In this document: positions 29,908-38,186 of the stretch, piece by piece | How positions within the stretch are numbered: the first letter of the stretch is position 1 | How the letters are laid out: each line of letters starts with the position of its first letter | Assembly: GCF_003116015.1 (NCBI RefSeq) | Contig: NZ_LGQZ01000010.1 | Coordinates: 1-64,000 of the forward strand | DNA: 64,000 nucleotides | Direction: 5' to 3' | Source: Azospirillum sp. TSO22-1 | GTDB lineage: Bacteria > Pseudomonadota > Alphaproteobacteria > Azospirillales > Azospirillaceae | Position numbers and translations under genes: made by a program | Notes under the pieces: model-generated | Databases searched by the model: none | The model's input: the letters and a program-made list of their open reading frames with translations, nothing else | Told to the model about the DNA's origin: nothing

Positions 29908-30261
29908 ATGCACGTCCTGGGGCACCACCTGTACGAATACGACAAGGGGGTGCGCCAAATGGTCCTGATGACGACGAGCGCCCGCGATGTCGATCTGGTG
30001 ACCCGCCGGCTGACGGAGAGGTGCGTCGATTATTACGTCCAGGCGGTGAGCGCCTCGAAGTTCAACGTGTTCTTCGGGCGCCCCGCCTGGATCGAGACGG
30101 TCCGCAACGTCGTGCGCAAGCCGCTGAACCAGCTGTCGGCCGAGGAGGACTTCATGCTGGGAATCCTGCTGGGCTACGACAAGGAGAAGCAGTGCCTGCG
30201 CTTCCTCTCCATGACGAAAGCCGGCCGCCGGGCCGGCGCGGCGGCGGAACCGGTCTCCTGA
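29908..30261 (+). CDS. DUF2023 family protein, flavodoxin-linked
   Basis: 117 residues from the ATG at 29908, chosen because family members start MHVxxHHxYE; an in-frame ATG at 29875 would overlap the flavodoxin gene. Motifs HHLYEYDKGVRQMVLMTTSA and FNVFFGRPAWIETVRNVV define the family. It is commonly encoded next to flavodoxin; the role is unknown. Co-transcription with flavodoxin is likely because only 11 nt separate them. Confidence 0.85.
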   Translation: MHVLGHHLYEYDKGVRQMVLMTTSARDVDLVTRRLTERCVDYYVQAVSASKFNVFFGRPAWIETVRNVVRKPLNQLSAEEDFMLGILLGYDKEKQCLRFLSMTKAGRRAGAAAEPVS

Positions 30262-30276
30262 ACGAGCCGCGGCTCC

Positions 30277-30612
30277 TCAGCCCAGCGCCTTCAGCGCCGC
30301 CTCCACATCGGCGTGCATGGCGAACAGGCCGGTGAAGCCGCTGGTGTCGAACTCGCGGCGCACGGCGGGCGACAGGCCGGCCAGCACGATGCGGCTGCCG
30401 CCGGCGTGCGCCCGCTTCGACGACATCAGCAGCGAGCGCAGCCCGGCCGAGCCGACGCCGCTCACCCCGCCCATGTCGATGACGACGCGCACCTTGCCGG
30501 CGGCCACCGTCTGCGCGACGCGCTTTTCGAAGGCCGCGGCGGTGCCGCTGTCGATGCGCCCGGCGGGGCGCAGCACGACGACGCCGTTCCGGGTCTCTTC
30601 CTGGATGTCCAT
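30277..30612 (-). CDS. STAS-domain anti-sigma-factor antagonist-like protein
   Basis: 111 residues, one STAS domain: VVVLRPAGRIDSGTAAAFEK, VVIDMGGVSGVGSAGLRSLL and SGFTGLFAMHADVEAAL. The conserved serine region DMGGVSGVGSAGLR contains a phosphorylatable Ser at the usual place. No RsbW-type kinase is adjacent. It is encoded divergently from the type VI genes; a link is not shown. TATCAT just before the start suggests a short or absent leader. Confidence 0.9.
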   Translation of the reverse strand: MDIQEETRNGVVVLRPAGRIDSGTAAAFEKRVAQTVAAGKVRVVIDMGGVSGVGSAGLRSLLMSSKRAHAGGSRIVLAGLSPAVRREFDTSGFTGLFAMHADVEAALKALG

Positions 30613-30703
30613 GTGACGATGATAGCACACGGCGCGCACCCCGCGTGACCCGAAGGGGGTAGGCTGCTATACCCTTACGCGGAAACGTGAAGAGGTTGGC
30701 CCG

Positions 30704-31990
30704 GTGCCGGACGATACGGCAAGCAAGACGGTGCTTCGCGGCGCGGCCGCCGCCGCGTCCGCGCGCCTGGAGCCCGCCCCCGCCCCCGTGCTGGCGGAAT
30801 TGAGCGCCGGAGCGTTCCTGCGCGCCTCGTGGAACCCGCTGCTGGCGGCGTCGGCGCCCTTGCTCGACCTTGGTGGGCGGCTGCGCGACCTGCCCAGCCA
30901 CCCCGACCCCAACGGCCTGCGCGAACGCCTGGTCGCCGAGATCCGCCGGTTCGAGCAGGCGGCCTCCGTCGCCGGCATCGCCCAGGAGGAGATCCGCGTC
31001 GGCCGCTTCGCGCTGTGCGCCACGCTGGACGACGTGGTGCTGGCCACGCCCTGGGGGCCGCGCTCGTCCTGGTCGCGCGACGGGCTGGTGGCGACCATCG
31101 AGCGCACCAACGGCGCCGCCGACCGCTTCTTCGACTTCCTGGAAGTCATGCTCACCCACCCGCACCTGCACCGGCGTGAGCTGGAGCTGTTCTACGCCTG
31201 CCTGTCGCTGGGCTTCGAGGGCAAGTTCCGCGACCGCCCGCGCGGCAGCCACGACCTCAACCACCTGCGCGACAACCTCTACCGCCTGCTGCGGCGCGAG
31301 CGCGTGCACGCCGACCGCACGCTCTCCCCGGCGTGGAAGGGCGTGGCGGAGCGGTTCCGGCCGCTGGGCGCCGTCGTCCCGCCCTGGGTGCTGGCCGCGC
31401 TGGTCGCCGCGGCGCTGACCGGGCTGTTCCTGGCCCTCGCCGGGCTGGTGACCGAGCGGGCGGACCCGGTGGTCGGCCGCCTCGCCGTGCTGCTGCCCGA
31501 GCGGCCCATCGAGATCACCCGCCTCGCCCCGCCGCCGCCGCCCGACGTCGGGCCGGCGCTGGTGACGCGCATCCGCCAGGCGCTGGCGCCGGAGATCGCC
31601 ACCAACGACATTGAGGTGCTGCCCGCCGAGGACGGCGCGCTGATCGTGCGGGTGCGCGGCGGCAACCTGTTCCCGGCCGGCAGCGATACGCTGCGCGCCC
31701 GCTACCGCGCAGTGGTGGAGCGCATCGGCCAGACGCTCGGCCCCATCAACGGCCACCTCGTGGTGGTCGGCCACACCGACGACCTGCACGTGCGCAGCGT
31801 CCGCTTCGCCACCCCGCAGGCGCTCACCGAGGCGCAGGCGGAGGCCGTCCGCACCATCCTCGAACGCCATTTCGGTTCCGGCCGCCTGACGTCGGAAGGC
31901 CACGGCGGCTCCGAGCCGCTGGTGCCCAACACGTCCGCCACCAGCCGCGCCGCCAACCGGCGCGTCGACCTGCACTTCTACCCGAACTAG
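30704..31990 (+). CDS. tssL: TssL/DotU type VI secretion protein with OmpA-like C terminus
   Basis: 428 residues from a GTG with GAAGAGG upstream. The DotU domain (about 35-225) has ASWNPLLAASAPLLDLGGRL, RFALCATLDDVVLATPWG and ELFYACLSLGFEGKFRDR. One membrane helix (about 228-250) leads to an OmpA-type peptidoglycan-binding domain (about 300-428, VVVGHTDDLHVRSVRFAT, ATSRAANRRVDLHF). It is an inner-membrane anchor of the type VI complex; the extended form with an OmpA domain is known. First gene of a tssL-tssM-tagF set. Confidence 0.96.
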   Translation: MPDDTASKTVLRGAAAAASARLEPAPAPVLAELSAGAFLRASWNPLLAASAPLLDLGGRLRDLPSHPDPNGLRERLVAEIRRFEQAASVAGIAQEEIRVGRFALCATLDDVVLATPWGPRSSWSRDGLVATIERTNGAADRFFDFLEVMLTHPHLHRRELELFYACLSLGFEGKFRDRPRGSHDLNHLRDNLYRLLRRERVHADRTLSPAWKGVAERFRPLGAVVPPWVLAALVAAALTGLFLALAGLVTERADPVVGRLAVLLPERPIEITRLAPPPPPDVGPALVTRIRQALAPEIATNDIEVLPAEDGALIVRVRGGNLFPAGSDTLRARYRAVVERIGQTLGPINGHLVVVGHTDDLHVRSVRFATPQALTEAQAEAVRTILERHFGSGRLTSEGHGGSEPLVPNTSATSRAANRRVDLHFYPN

Positions 31991-31996
31991 GCCCGC

Positions 31997-34042
31997 ATGC
32001 CCGCCGCCCCCCAGCCGCATAAGCCAAAGCCGCAGAAGCCCCGCCGCACCGCCACCGCCCGCAGCCGCTGGCTGGTGACGTTGGCCGGTGCCGTGGCGGT
32101 GGCCGGCGTGGCGTGGGTGCTGGCGCCGCTGCTGGTGCTGGCCGGTCATCGGCCGCTGGAGGACGCTCTGCCGCGCCTGCTGCTGGGCGTGGTGGTGCTG
32201 GCGGCGTGGGCGCTGGCCAACCTGCGCATCGACCGGCGCGAGCGCGCCGCCAACGAGCGTCTCGTCGCCGCCCTGTCGGCCAGTGCCGACGATCCCGACG
32301 CGCAGGCCTCGGTCGAGGAGTTGGGCATCCTCCAGGACCGCGCGAAGGAGGCGCTGGAGCGGCTGCGCACCCTGCGCTTCGGCGCGCGCTGGGGCGGGCG
32401 CTACGTCTATCAGCTGCCGTGGTACCTGGTGATTGGCGCACCGGGGTCGGGCAAGACGACGGCGCTGTCCTCGGCCGGGCTGGGTTTCCCGGTGGACGGG
32501 CAGGCGCACGGCCTGCCGCTGACCGGCGTCGGCGGCACCCGGCACGGCGACTGGTGGTTCACCGAGCGCGCGGTGCTGATCGACACCGCCGGGCGCTACA
32601 CCACGCAGGACAGCCGGCACGCCGTGGACTCCCGCGTCTGGACCGGCCTGCTGGACATCCTCAAGGAGCATCGGCCGCGCCAGCCGATCAACGGCGTCCT
32701 GATCACCGTCAGCCTCGCCGACCTCGCGTCGTGGAGCGACGCCGACCGCCGCGCCCACGCCCAGACCATCCACCGCCGCCTGACCGAGCTGCGCCGCCAG
32801 CTGGGCGTGCGCTTCCCGGTCTACGTGCTGTGCACCAAGGCGGACCTCGTCACCGGTTTCAACGGCTTCTTCGACACGCTGACGCCGGAGGAGCGCGCGC
32901 AGGTCTGGGGCATGACCTTCCCGGTCGGCGACGGCCCCAACGGCCTCGGCCCCGCCGGCTGGTTCCGCGACAGCTTCCTCGCTCTGCTGCGCCGCCTGGA
33001 CGAGCGCCTGCTGGAGCGCCTGCACCAGGAGCCGGACGTCGAGCGGCGCAGCCTGAACTTCACCTTCCCCCTGCAGGTCGCCTCGCTGGAGGCACCGCTG
33101 GCCGACCTGCTGGAGACCGTCTTCACGCCTCACGACGGCGAGCCGCTGCTGCTGCTGCGCGGCGTCTATCTCAGCTCGGCCACTCAAGGCGGCGTGGCGG
33201 TGGACCGGCTGGCGGCGCCCTTCGCCGGCTTCGGCACCGGCCACCCGGGCGGCGCCGACGAGCACGCCGTCAAGCAGAGCTTCTTCCTGGAGCGCCTGTT
33301 CCGCGAGCTGATCTTCGCCGAGGCCAATCTGGCCGGCGTTGACGAGGTGCTGGAGCGCCGCCGCCGCCTGCGCGGCCTGGCGCTGGCCGGTGGCACGCTG
33401 GCGGCCGGGCTGGCGGTGGCGCTGTTCTGGGCGCGCAGCACCGCCGGCAACCTCGACCTGATCGCCCGCGTCGATGCCGCCGCGGTGAAGGCGGCGCAGG
33501 CGCTGGCGGTGCTGGACACGCCGCCGCGCTCGCTGGGCCGGGTGGATGACACCGACTTCGCGGCGATCCTGCCGGCGCTGGACGCGCTGCGCGCCATTCC
33601 CACCGGCTACGCCGACGCCCGTCCATGGCCGCCCGTGGAGTTGGCCGGCGGGCTGTACCAGGGCGACCGTCTCGGTCGCCTCGCCGATGGCGCCTACCGC
33701 CGGGCGCTGCGCAGCGTCTTCCTGTCGCGCATCGTGCTGCGATTGGAGGAGCAGCTGCGCACCAACTGGGCGCGCCCCGACCAGCTGCGCCTGTCCCTGC
33801 GTGCCTACCTGATGCTGGCGGGGCGCGAGCCGCTGGACCTCGCCTTCTTCAACGAGTGGATGGCGGCCGACTGGCAGCGCACGCTGCAAGGCCCGCCCAA
33901 CGAGGCGCGCCGCCGCGCGCTGGGCGAGCATCTGGCCGCCTTGTTCGTCGTCGGCTTCGCCCCGGTGCCCGCCGACGACGCGCTGCTGGAGCGCGTGCAG
34001 GAGGTGCTCCGCCAAGCCCCCCGCCCGCAGGCGCCGGCATGA
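31997..34042 (+). CDS. tssM: TssM/IcmF type VI secretion protein, short form
   Basis: 681 residues; TssM is normally about 1100-1200. Two N-terminal membrane helices (about 23-75), the NTPase region with Walker A GAPGSGKTTAL (about 147) and LIDTAGRYTTQD (about 195), and the third membrane helix (about 458-476) are present. Only about 205 residues of the periplasmic region follow. The C-terminal half, which in typical systems contacts TssJ and the outer membrane, is missing. The stop overlaps the tagF start by ATGA, so the short form looks natural in this operon and not a simple frameshift. Confidence 0.92.
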   Translation: MPAAPQPHKPKPQKPRRTATARSRWLVTLAGAVAVAGVAWVLAPLLVLAGHRPLEDALPRLLLGVVVLAAWALANLRIDRRERAANERLVAALSASADDPDAQASVEELGILQDRAKEALERLRTLRFGARWGGRYVYQLPWYLVIGAPGSGKTTALSSAGLGFPVDGQAHGLPLTGVGGTRHGDWWFTERAVLIDTAGRYTTQDSRHAVDSRVWTGLLDILKEHRPRQPINGVLITVSLADLASWSDADRRAHAQTIHRRLTELRRQLGVRFPVYVLCTKADLVTGFNGFFDTLTPEERAQVWGMTFPVGDGPNGLGPAGWFRDSFLALLRRLDERLLERLHQEPDVERRSLNFTFPLQVASLEAPLADLLETVFTPHDGEPLLLLRGVYLSSATQGGVAVDRLAAPFAGFGTGHPGGADEHAVKQSFFLERLFRELIFAEANLAGVDEVLERRRRLRGLALAGGTLAAGLAVALFWARSTAGNLDLIARVDAAAVKAAQALAVLDTPPRSLGRVDDTDFAAILPALDALRAIPTGYADARPWPPVELAGGLYQGDRLGRLADGAYRRALRSVFLSRIVLRLEEQLRTNWARPDQLRLSLRAYLMLAGREPLDLAFFNEWMAADWQRTLQGPPNEARRRALGEHLAALFVVGFAPVPADDALLERVQEVLRQAPRPQAPA

Positions 34043-34701
34043 CCTCCTTCGGCCCCGGCTTCCACGGCAAGGTCCCGGCCCGTGGCGACTTCGTGGGATC
34101 CGGCCTGCCGCGGTCGTTCGTCGAGCCGTTCGATTCCTGGCTGCAAACCGCGCTGGCGGCCAGCCGCGGCCGCATCGGGGCGGCGTGGGAGCGGCTGTTC
34201 GCCGCCAGCCCGGTGTGGCGCTTCGCGCTGGCGACCGGGGTGTGCGGCGAGGCGGCTGTTGCCGGCGTTCTGGTGCCGAGCTGCGACCGGGTGGGCCGGC
34301 TCTACCCCTTCGTGATCGCCGCGGCGCTGCCCGCCGACCTCGACCTCGCCAGCGTCCCCTACGCGCTCGCCCCCTGGTTCGCCCAGGCCGAGGAGCTGGC
34401 GCTGGAGGCCTGCCGCAGCGACGGCACCGACCCCGACCTGCTGCCCGGCGAGCTGACCTTCCTCGGCCGCCCGCCTGCGCTGTTCGCCGGGGTGAACCCG
34501 GTGCACCGCGCCCAGCTCGAGGCGATGGTGGGCGACCTCCCCGAGCGTCCCAGCCTGTGGTGGACGCGCGGGGCGCATTGGGTGATGCCCTCCATGGTCG
34601 CCTGCGAGGGCCTGCCGGAGGGCGACCGCTTCACCGCGTTCCTCGACAATGGCTGGGAGCAGTGGGGGTGGAGCGACCGGGATGAGGCGGAGGTGGGGTA
34701 G
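34039..34701 (+). CDS. tagF: TagF/ImpM type VI secretion accessory protein
   Basis: 220 residues, starting with the family signature FHGKVPARGDFVGSGLPRSF; further motifs are SRGRIGAAWERLFAASPVWR, VLVPSCDRVGRLYPFVIAAA and WWTRGAHWVMPSM. In studied systems TagF is a post-translational repressor of type VI firing. tssL-tssM-tagF matches the impK-impL-impM order of rhizobial imp clusters. No sheath, baseplate or effector genes are in the window. Confidence 0.95.
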   Translation: MTSFGPGFHGKVPARGDFVGSGLPRSFVEPFDSWLQTALAASRGRIGAAWERLFAASPVWRFALATGVCGEAAVAGVLVPSCDRVGRLYPFVIAAALPADLDLASVPYALAPWFAQAEELALEACRSDGTDPDLLPGELTFLGRPPALFAGVNPVHRAQLEAMVGDLPERPSLWWTRGAHWVMPSMVACEGLPEGDRFTAFLDNGWEQWGWSDRDEAEVG

Positions 34702-34719
34702 GGAGGCGATGCCGCGTGC

Positions 34720-35880
34720 CTAGAACCGCGGCAGCCCCGGTGCGTGATTCGTCGACACGGCCACGCCCTCGACCTCGATCAGCCATTCCGGCCGGCAGAC
34801 GGCGCCGCGGACGATGAGGGTGGGCACCAGCGGCAGGCGCTCGGCGAGATAGGCCTCGACGCGCGGATGGTCGGCGGTGTCGCGCACATAGACGAGCAGA
34901 TGAGTCATGTCGGCCAAGGCCGCAGCGCCCGGCTTGAGGATCGCTTCGACGTTTTCCAGCGCGCGGCCGAGCTGGGCGATGACGTCTCCGGGGTGCACCA
35001 CCTGGCCGAGCTTGTCGATGCTTGCGGTGCCGGAGATGAAGGAATGCGCCCGGTCGGCGTAGGCGATGCGGGTGCCGCGCTCGAAGGTGACGTTGTAGTC
35101 CTTCGTCGGGCACATGTACTCGAAGTCGTTGAGGAACGACATCTGCTCCGGCGCCATGCCGAGCACCGAGTAGGCGTCCATCGACACCACGTCGTACTGG
35201 TGCGCGCACGCCCCCTCGATGCCGGTGCTGGCGATGTAGTGGGTATCGGCGGTGAGGCCCTGGCGGTCGAACACCGCGATCCGGCTCTTCACCATGCCGT
35301 GGTAGAAGACGTCGACATCCTTGACGTAGATCCAGGTGCGCACGCAGTGATCGCGCAGGGTGCCGCCCTGACCAGACAGCGTGCCCACCAGTTCGTCGAA
35401 GATGCCGCGGGTCTGCGCCTCGGCCGACACGGTCGGGTCGGCACTGCCCGCGCACAGGCGCGTGCTCCACAGGTGACCAAGACCATTCTGCTCCACGAGC
35501 ACATGGTTGCGCGACAGGCGGCGCTTGACGAGCGCCGCACCGTCCACGTGGTAGGCGAGAAGCGCGATCTTGGAGCCCGGGAGCGGCTGCTGCTGCACCA
35601 GCGACACCGCGACCGGGCTGCCGGGGACGTCCTGGGTCAGCGGGCTGGCCTGCACCGCGGCGATCTGGTTCAGCACGTCGCTGACGAAGACGCGGCGGAA
35701 CACCGCGGTCGCCGGGTCGAGGTTGAGCGCGCGCTGCGCCTCGGCGTAGCGGCGTTCAACGGTGCGGAGCTGATCGGCGAAGGACAGCTCGGCCGGCGCC
35801 TCGACCGTGATGTAATGCTCGGTCGTACCGGACGCGCCGGGGAAGCTGCGGACGGCGATGCCGGTGGTGGACATGTGCAT
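34720..35880 (-). CDS. Two-domain Rid-family (RidA/YjgF-like) protein
   Basis: 386 residues. Both halves are Rid-like: the first has RTWIYVKDVDVFYHGMVKSR, the second HSFISGTASIDKLGQVVHPG, NVEAILKPGAAALADMTHLL and RGAVCRPEWLIEVEGVAVS. The C-terminal half resembles the C-terminal part of the chorismatase group (FkbO/Hyg5/XanB2), which is built on the same fold, with the RGxxCRxxxLxEIE-type end. Rid proteins hydrolyse reactive imines; the chorismatase resemblance makes a specialised ring-opening or hydrolysis role possible. It is first to last in a row with two 2OG oxygenases. Confidence 0.8.
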   Translation of the reverse strand: MHMSTTGIAVRSFPGASGTTEHYITVEAPAELSFADQLRTVERRYAEAQRALNLDPATAVFRRVFVSDVLNQIAAVQASPLTQDVPGSPVAVSLVQQQPLPGSKIALLAYHVDGAALVKRRLSRNHVLVEQNGLGHLWSTRLCAGSADPTVSAEAQTRGIFDELVGTLSGQGGTLRDHCVRTWIYVKDVDVFYHGMVKSRIAVFDRQGLTADTHYIASTGIEGACAHQYDVVSMDAYSVLGMAPEQMSFLNDFEYMCPTKDYNVTFERGTRIAYADRAHSFISGTASIDKLGQVVHPGDVIAQLGRALENVEAILKPGAAALADMTHLLVYVRDTADHPRVEAYLAERLPLVPTLIVRGAVCRPEWLIEVEGVAVSTNHAPGLPRF

Positions 35881-35901
35881 GGCGGTGTGTTCCTGCTGCG
35901 C

Positions 35902-36579
35902 TCAGCCGATCGAGACCGGCTGCCCGGGGAAGCAGAGCTGGTCCTTGTCGCGCCAGCTCGGGTGCACGTAGTTGATTTCCAGCAGCCGGCGGATGCCGGT
36001 GATCCGGCGCTTCTCGAAGCCGTGCCAGGTGTTCTCGCCGGGAATGAAGATCGCCGCCGAATTGAACGCGGCCGAGGAGCGCCCGACCCAGCGCTTCCGC
36101 GCATCATAGATGTCGGTGCCCCAGTCGGCGGTGTCCGGCCCGGTGCACAGGTAGATCACCATGGAGCACAGCTTCTCCGGCACGTCGTGGTGCGGCTCCA
36201 GCCACGCGCCGTCGATGTCCTGGATGTACTCGATGCGCAAGTGGCTGCCTTCGGCCTGGAAGCCGCAGACGTCGCCGGCCAGCCGGGCGACCTCCGGGCG
36301 CTGCAGCGCCTCGGCCAGCCGCGCGGCGACCGGGAAGCGCGCCTGCATGTCCGGCGTGAAGAAGGAGCGCTTGGAGTTGTCGCGGTCGCGCACGCCGCCG
36401 CAGTCGTCGATCAGCAGCGGCAGGATCGGCAGGCTGATGATGCCCAGGCACACGCTTTCCGGCAGCACGTCCTGGAGATTCCAGTGCAGGTACGGGTCTT
36501 CGTGGCGCTGCGAGTCGAGCAGGGCGCGGCGGAAATGGCGCGCGATCCTCGCGGGCTCGGGATAGACCAGTGGGTCCAT
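35902..36579 (-). CDS. 2-oxoglutarate/Fe(II)-dependent oxygenase
   Basis: 225 residues from the ATG at 36579 with AGGA upstream. The double-stranded beta-helix core has the iron ligands HxD in AWLEPHHDVPEKLC and the distal His in GENTWHGFEKRRITG; the Arg in RRLLEINYVHPSW would bind 2-oxoglutarate. The protein hydroxylates an unidentified substrate. It lies 21 nt upstream of the Rid gene and 38 nt downstream of a second 2OG oxygenase, forming one operon. Confidence 0.88.
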   Translation of the reverse strand: MDPLVYPEPARIARHFRRALLDSQRHEDPYLHWNLQDVLPESVCLGIISLPILPLLIDDCGGVRDRDNSKRSFFTPDMQARFPVAARLAEALQRPEVARLAGDVCGFQAEGSHLRIEYIQDIDGAWLEPHHDVPEKLCSMVIYLCTGPDTADWGTDIYDARKRWVGRSSAAFNSAAIFIPGENTWHGFEKRRITGIRRLLEINYVHPSWRDKDQLCFPGQPVSIG

Positions 36580-36617
36580 GGGTGCGGTCCTGTTGCTTGG
36601 GATCGGCCGGGCGGCGG

Positions 36618-37307
36618 TCACTTGGCGGCGCGCAGCTTGCGCGGCGCCAGCTCGATGATCTTGCGCAGCGGCGGGATCGACTTGGCGAAGGCGCTGACGC
36701 TGTGGCGCCAGTATTCCTTCCTCACGTACCACTCCGAATCCACCCAGCAGAGCTGGAGGCTGGCGCGTTGGCCCTTCTGGGGCAGGAAGCCGTGCCAGGA
36801 ATGGTCGCAGACCCGGAACATCAGCATCTTGCCGAACTCCGGCGCGAACTCGAAGGCGCAGTCCTCGCGGTCGTTGCTGCGCAGCACCCGCAGGCGGCCG
36901 CGCTCGTACGGCCACTCGCGGCTGAAGCCGAGCAGCACGGTGACGATCTTGTGCTTGGAGTCCGGGTGCGCATAGCCCTCGTTGTAGTGGCCGGTGGTGG
37001 CGCCCATCATGACGATGCAGCGATGCCGGCTGCTGAGGTCCATGTCGAACTTGTTCTCGATCAGCCGCTCGAAGCGTGGGCTGAGGAGATCCTGGATCAC
37101 CGCTCCGAATTTGGCGCCATAGCGCAGGCTGGGCAGGCCATAGCTGCCGCGGTGGGGAATCTGCGGGGCGTCGGCGAGCACCTCGTCCTTATGGCGAAGG
37201 CCGATCGCTTGATCGACGAACGCATAGTCGTAGGGATCGCGGCGCAGCTCCGATGCGGCGATGGCGCTTTCGTCCAGCATGGAGAATGGGAGATCCTTGT
37301 CCGGCAT
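36618..37307 (-). CDS. 2-oxoglutarate/Fe(II)-dependent oxygenase
   Basis: 229 residues. The iron-binding HxD appears in HYNEGYAHPDSKHKIVTVLL (His-Pro-Asp), the distal His in MFRVCDHSWHGFLPQKGQRA, and the following Arg is in the 2OG position. It is the first gene of the three-gene run, preceded by an AT-rich promoter region; GTGGGGA serves as ribosome binding site. It is distant from the other oxygenase here in sequence, so the two probably act on different positions or substrates. Confidence 0.86.
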   Translation of the reverse strand: MPDKDLPFSMLDESAIAASELRRDPYDYAFVDQAIGLRHKDEVLADAPQIPHRGSYGLPSLRYGAKFGAVIQDLLSPRFERLIENKFDMDLSSRHRCIVMMGATTGHYNEGYAHPDSKHKIVTVLLGFSREWPYERGRLRVLRSNDREDCAFEFAPEFGKMLMFRVCDHSWHGFLPQKGQRASLQLCWVDSEWYVRKEYWRHSVSAFAKSIPPLRKIIELAPRKLRAAK

Positions 37308-37698
37308 GCGATTTCCCCACGAATAATTTTTTTTCGACAGCTTGCGGACAATACAAGGTGAAGAGTTTCTGAGTTAAGAGGCTTTTTGGGGTTTTGTTTA
37401 TAAAAATTACGATGGCAACAACAAGGCGTTTGATAAAGATCATTGAGATAGAATGATTATAAATTTTACTTTATGAAGTGGAGCATGGATGATGTGTCGG
37501 CATCCCGTTGCCTCGGAGTTTGCGTATGTTTTGGTGCGATCGCGCGGGTGCATGCGATCCACGGTGCCGACGCACCAGGGCTCCGCTGCGGCCGTGAAGG
37601 CTATCGGTGGTCTTTCGCTCCTGCCCTCAGCCCCCGCTGGTCGCCGTCATGACGACCGCCTCCACCCCAGGACCGGCGGGGGCGCGGTGCCGGGTGTA
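37308..37698. other. AT-rich promoter region and spacer
   Basis: The half next to the oxygenase gene (37308-37480) is strikingly AT-rich for this genome and should contain the promoter of the Rid/2OG operon. The other half is ordinary high-GC sequence with no gene I can support. Confidence 0.45.
37430..37443. promoter_or_regulatory. FNR/FixK-like site
   Basis: TTGATAAAGATCAT matches TTGA-N6-TCAA at seven of eight positions and the FNR pattern TTGAT-N4-ATCAA at nine of ten. It lies about 130 nt before the first oxygenase ATG. Oxygen-linked control would make sense for oxygenases, but the match is not exact and the distance is long. Confidence 0.35.
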
Positions 37699-38172
37699 TC
37701 AGCGGCCGATCTCAGCCACCGCCCAGATCATGTGCACGTTTTCGCCGTCGTTCGACAGCGGGAACAGGCCGTGGCCGAGCGTGCGGATGAACTGGTCGTG
37801 CCCGACATACTCGACGCTCGAGCGCACCGGCGCGCGGGTGAGGACGACCCGCTCGTGATCGGACCACAGCCGGCCGCCCGTCTCGATGTGTTCCAAATCC
37901 GAAAAGCAGCGGCCGCGGTAGTTGGCCTTGACGATGCGGTCGATCTCCGTGCCGAGGAGCCGGTAGCGGAAGTCGAGCGGGTCCCGCAGCACCTCGACCA
38001 GGATGGTCAGCGGCAACAGGCGGGGGATGTGCACCGGGTCCAGGTCCGTACGGGAGGGCATCAGCCTCGCTCCCCGCATGCGGTCCCAATGGGCCTGCGC
38101 CATGTCGATCGGACGGTCTTCCGGCACGATTCCGCTCTTCACCGTTGTCGGGCCCGATTGTATGACGGTCAT
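37699..38172 (-). CDS. PAS_5-family PAS domain protein
   Basis: 157 residues. The body is one PAS-like domain of the kind frequent in Azospirillum and relatives: WDRMRGARLMPSRTDLDPVH, ILVEVLRDPLDFRYRLLGTE, YRGRCFSDLE and HGLFPLSNDGENVHMIWAVA. No output domain is attached. The start at 38172 has no obvious ribosome binding site. Ligand and partner are unknown. Confidence 0.85.
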   Translation of the reverse strand: MTVIQSGPTTVKSGIVPEDRPIDMAQAHWDRMRGARLMPSRTDLDPVHIPRLLPLTILVEVLRDPLDFRYRLLGTEIDRIVKANYRGRCFSDLEHIETGGRLWSDHERVVLTRAPVRSSVEYVGHDQFIRTLGHGLFPLSNDGENVHMIWAVAEIGR

Positions 38173-38186
38173 GTTACCGGTGGATT

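Noticed and set aside
30152-34015. Very long open frame (1287 codons) on the minus strand opposite the type VI genes
   Set aside because: It mirrors the codon positions of tssL-tssM-tagF, is low-complexity (Arg, Gly, Gln, His) and matches no family; high-GC shadow.
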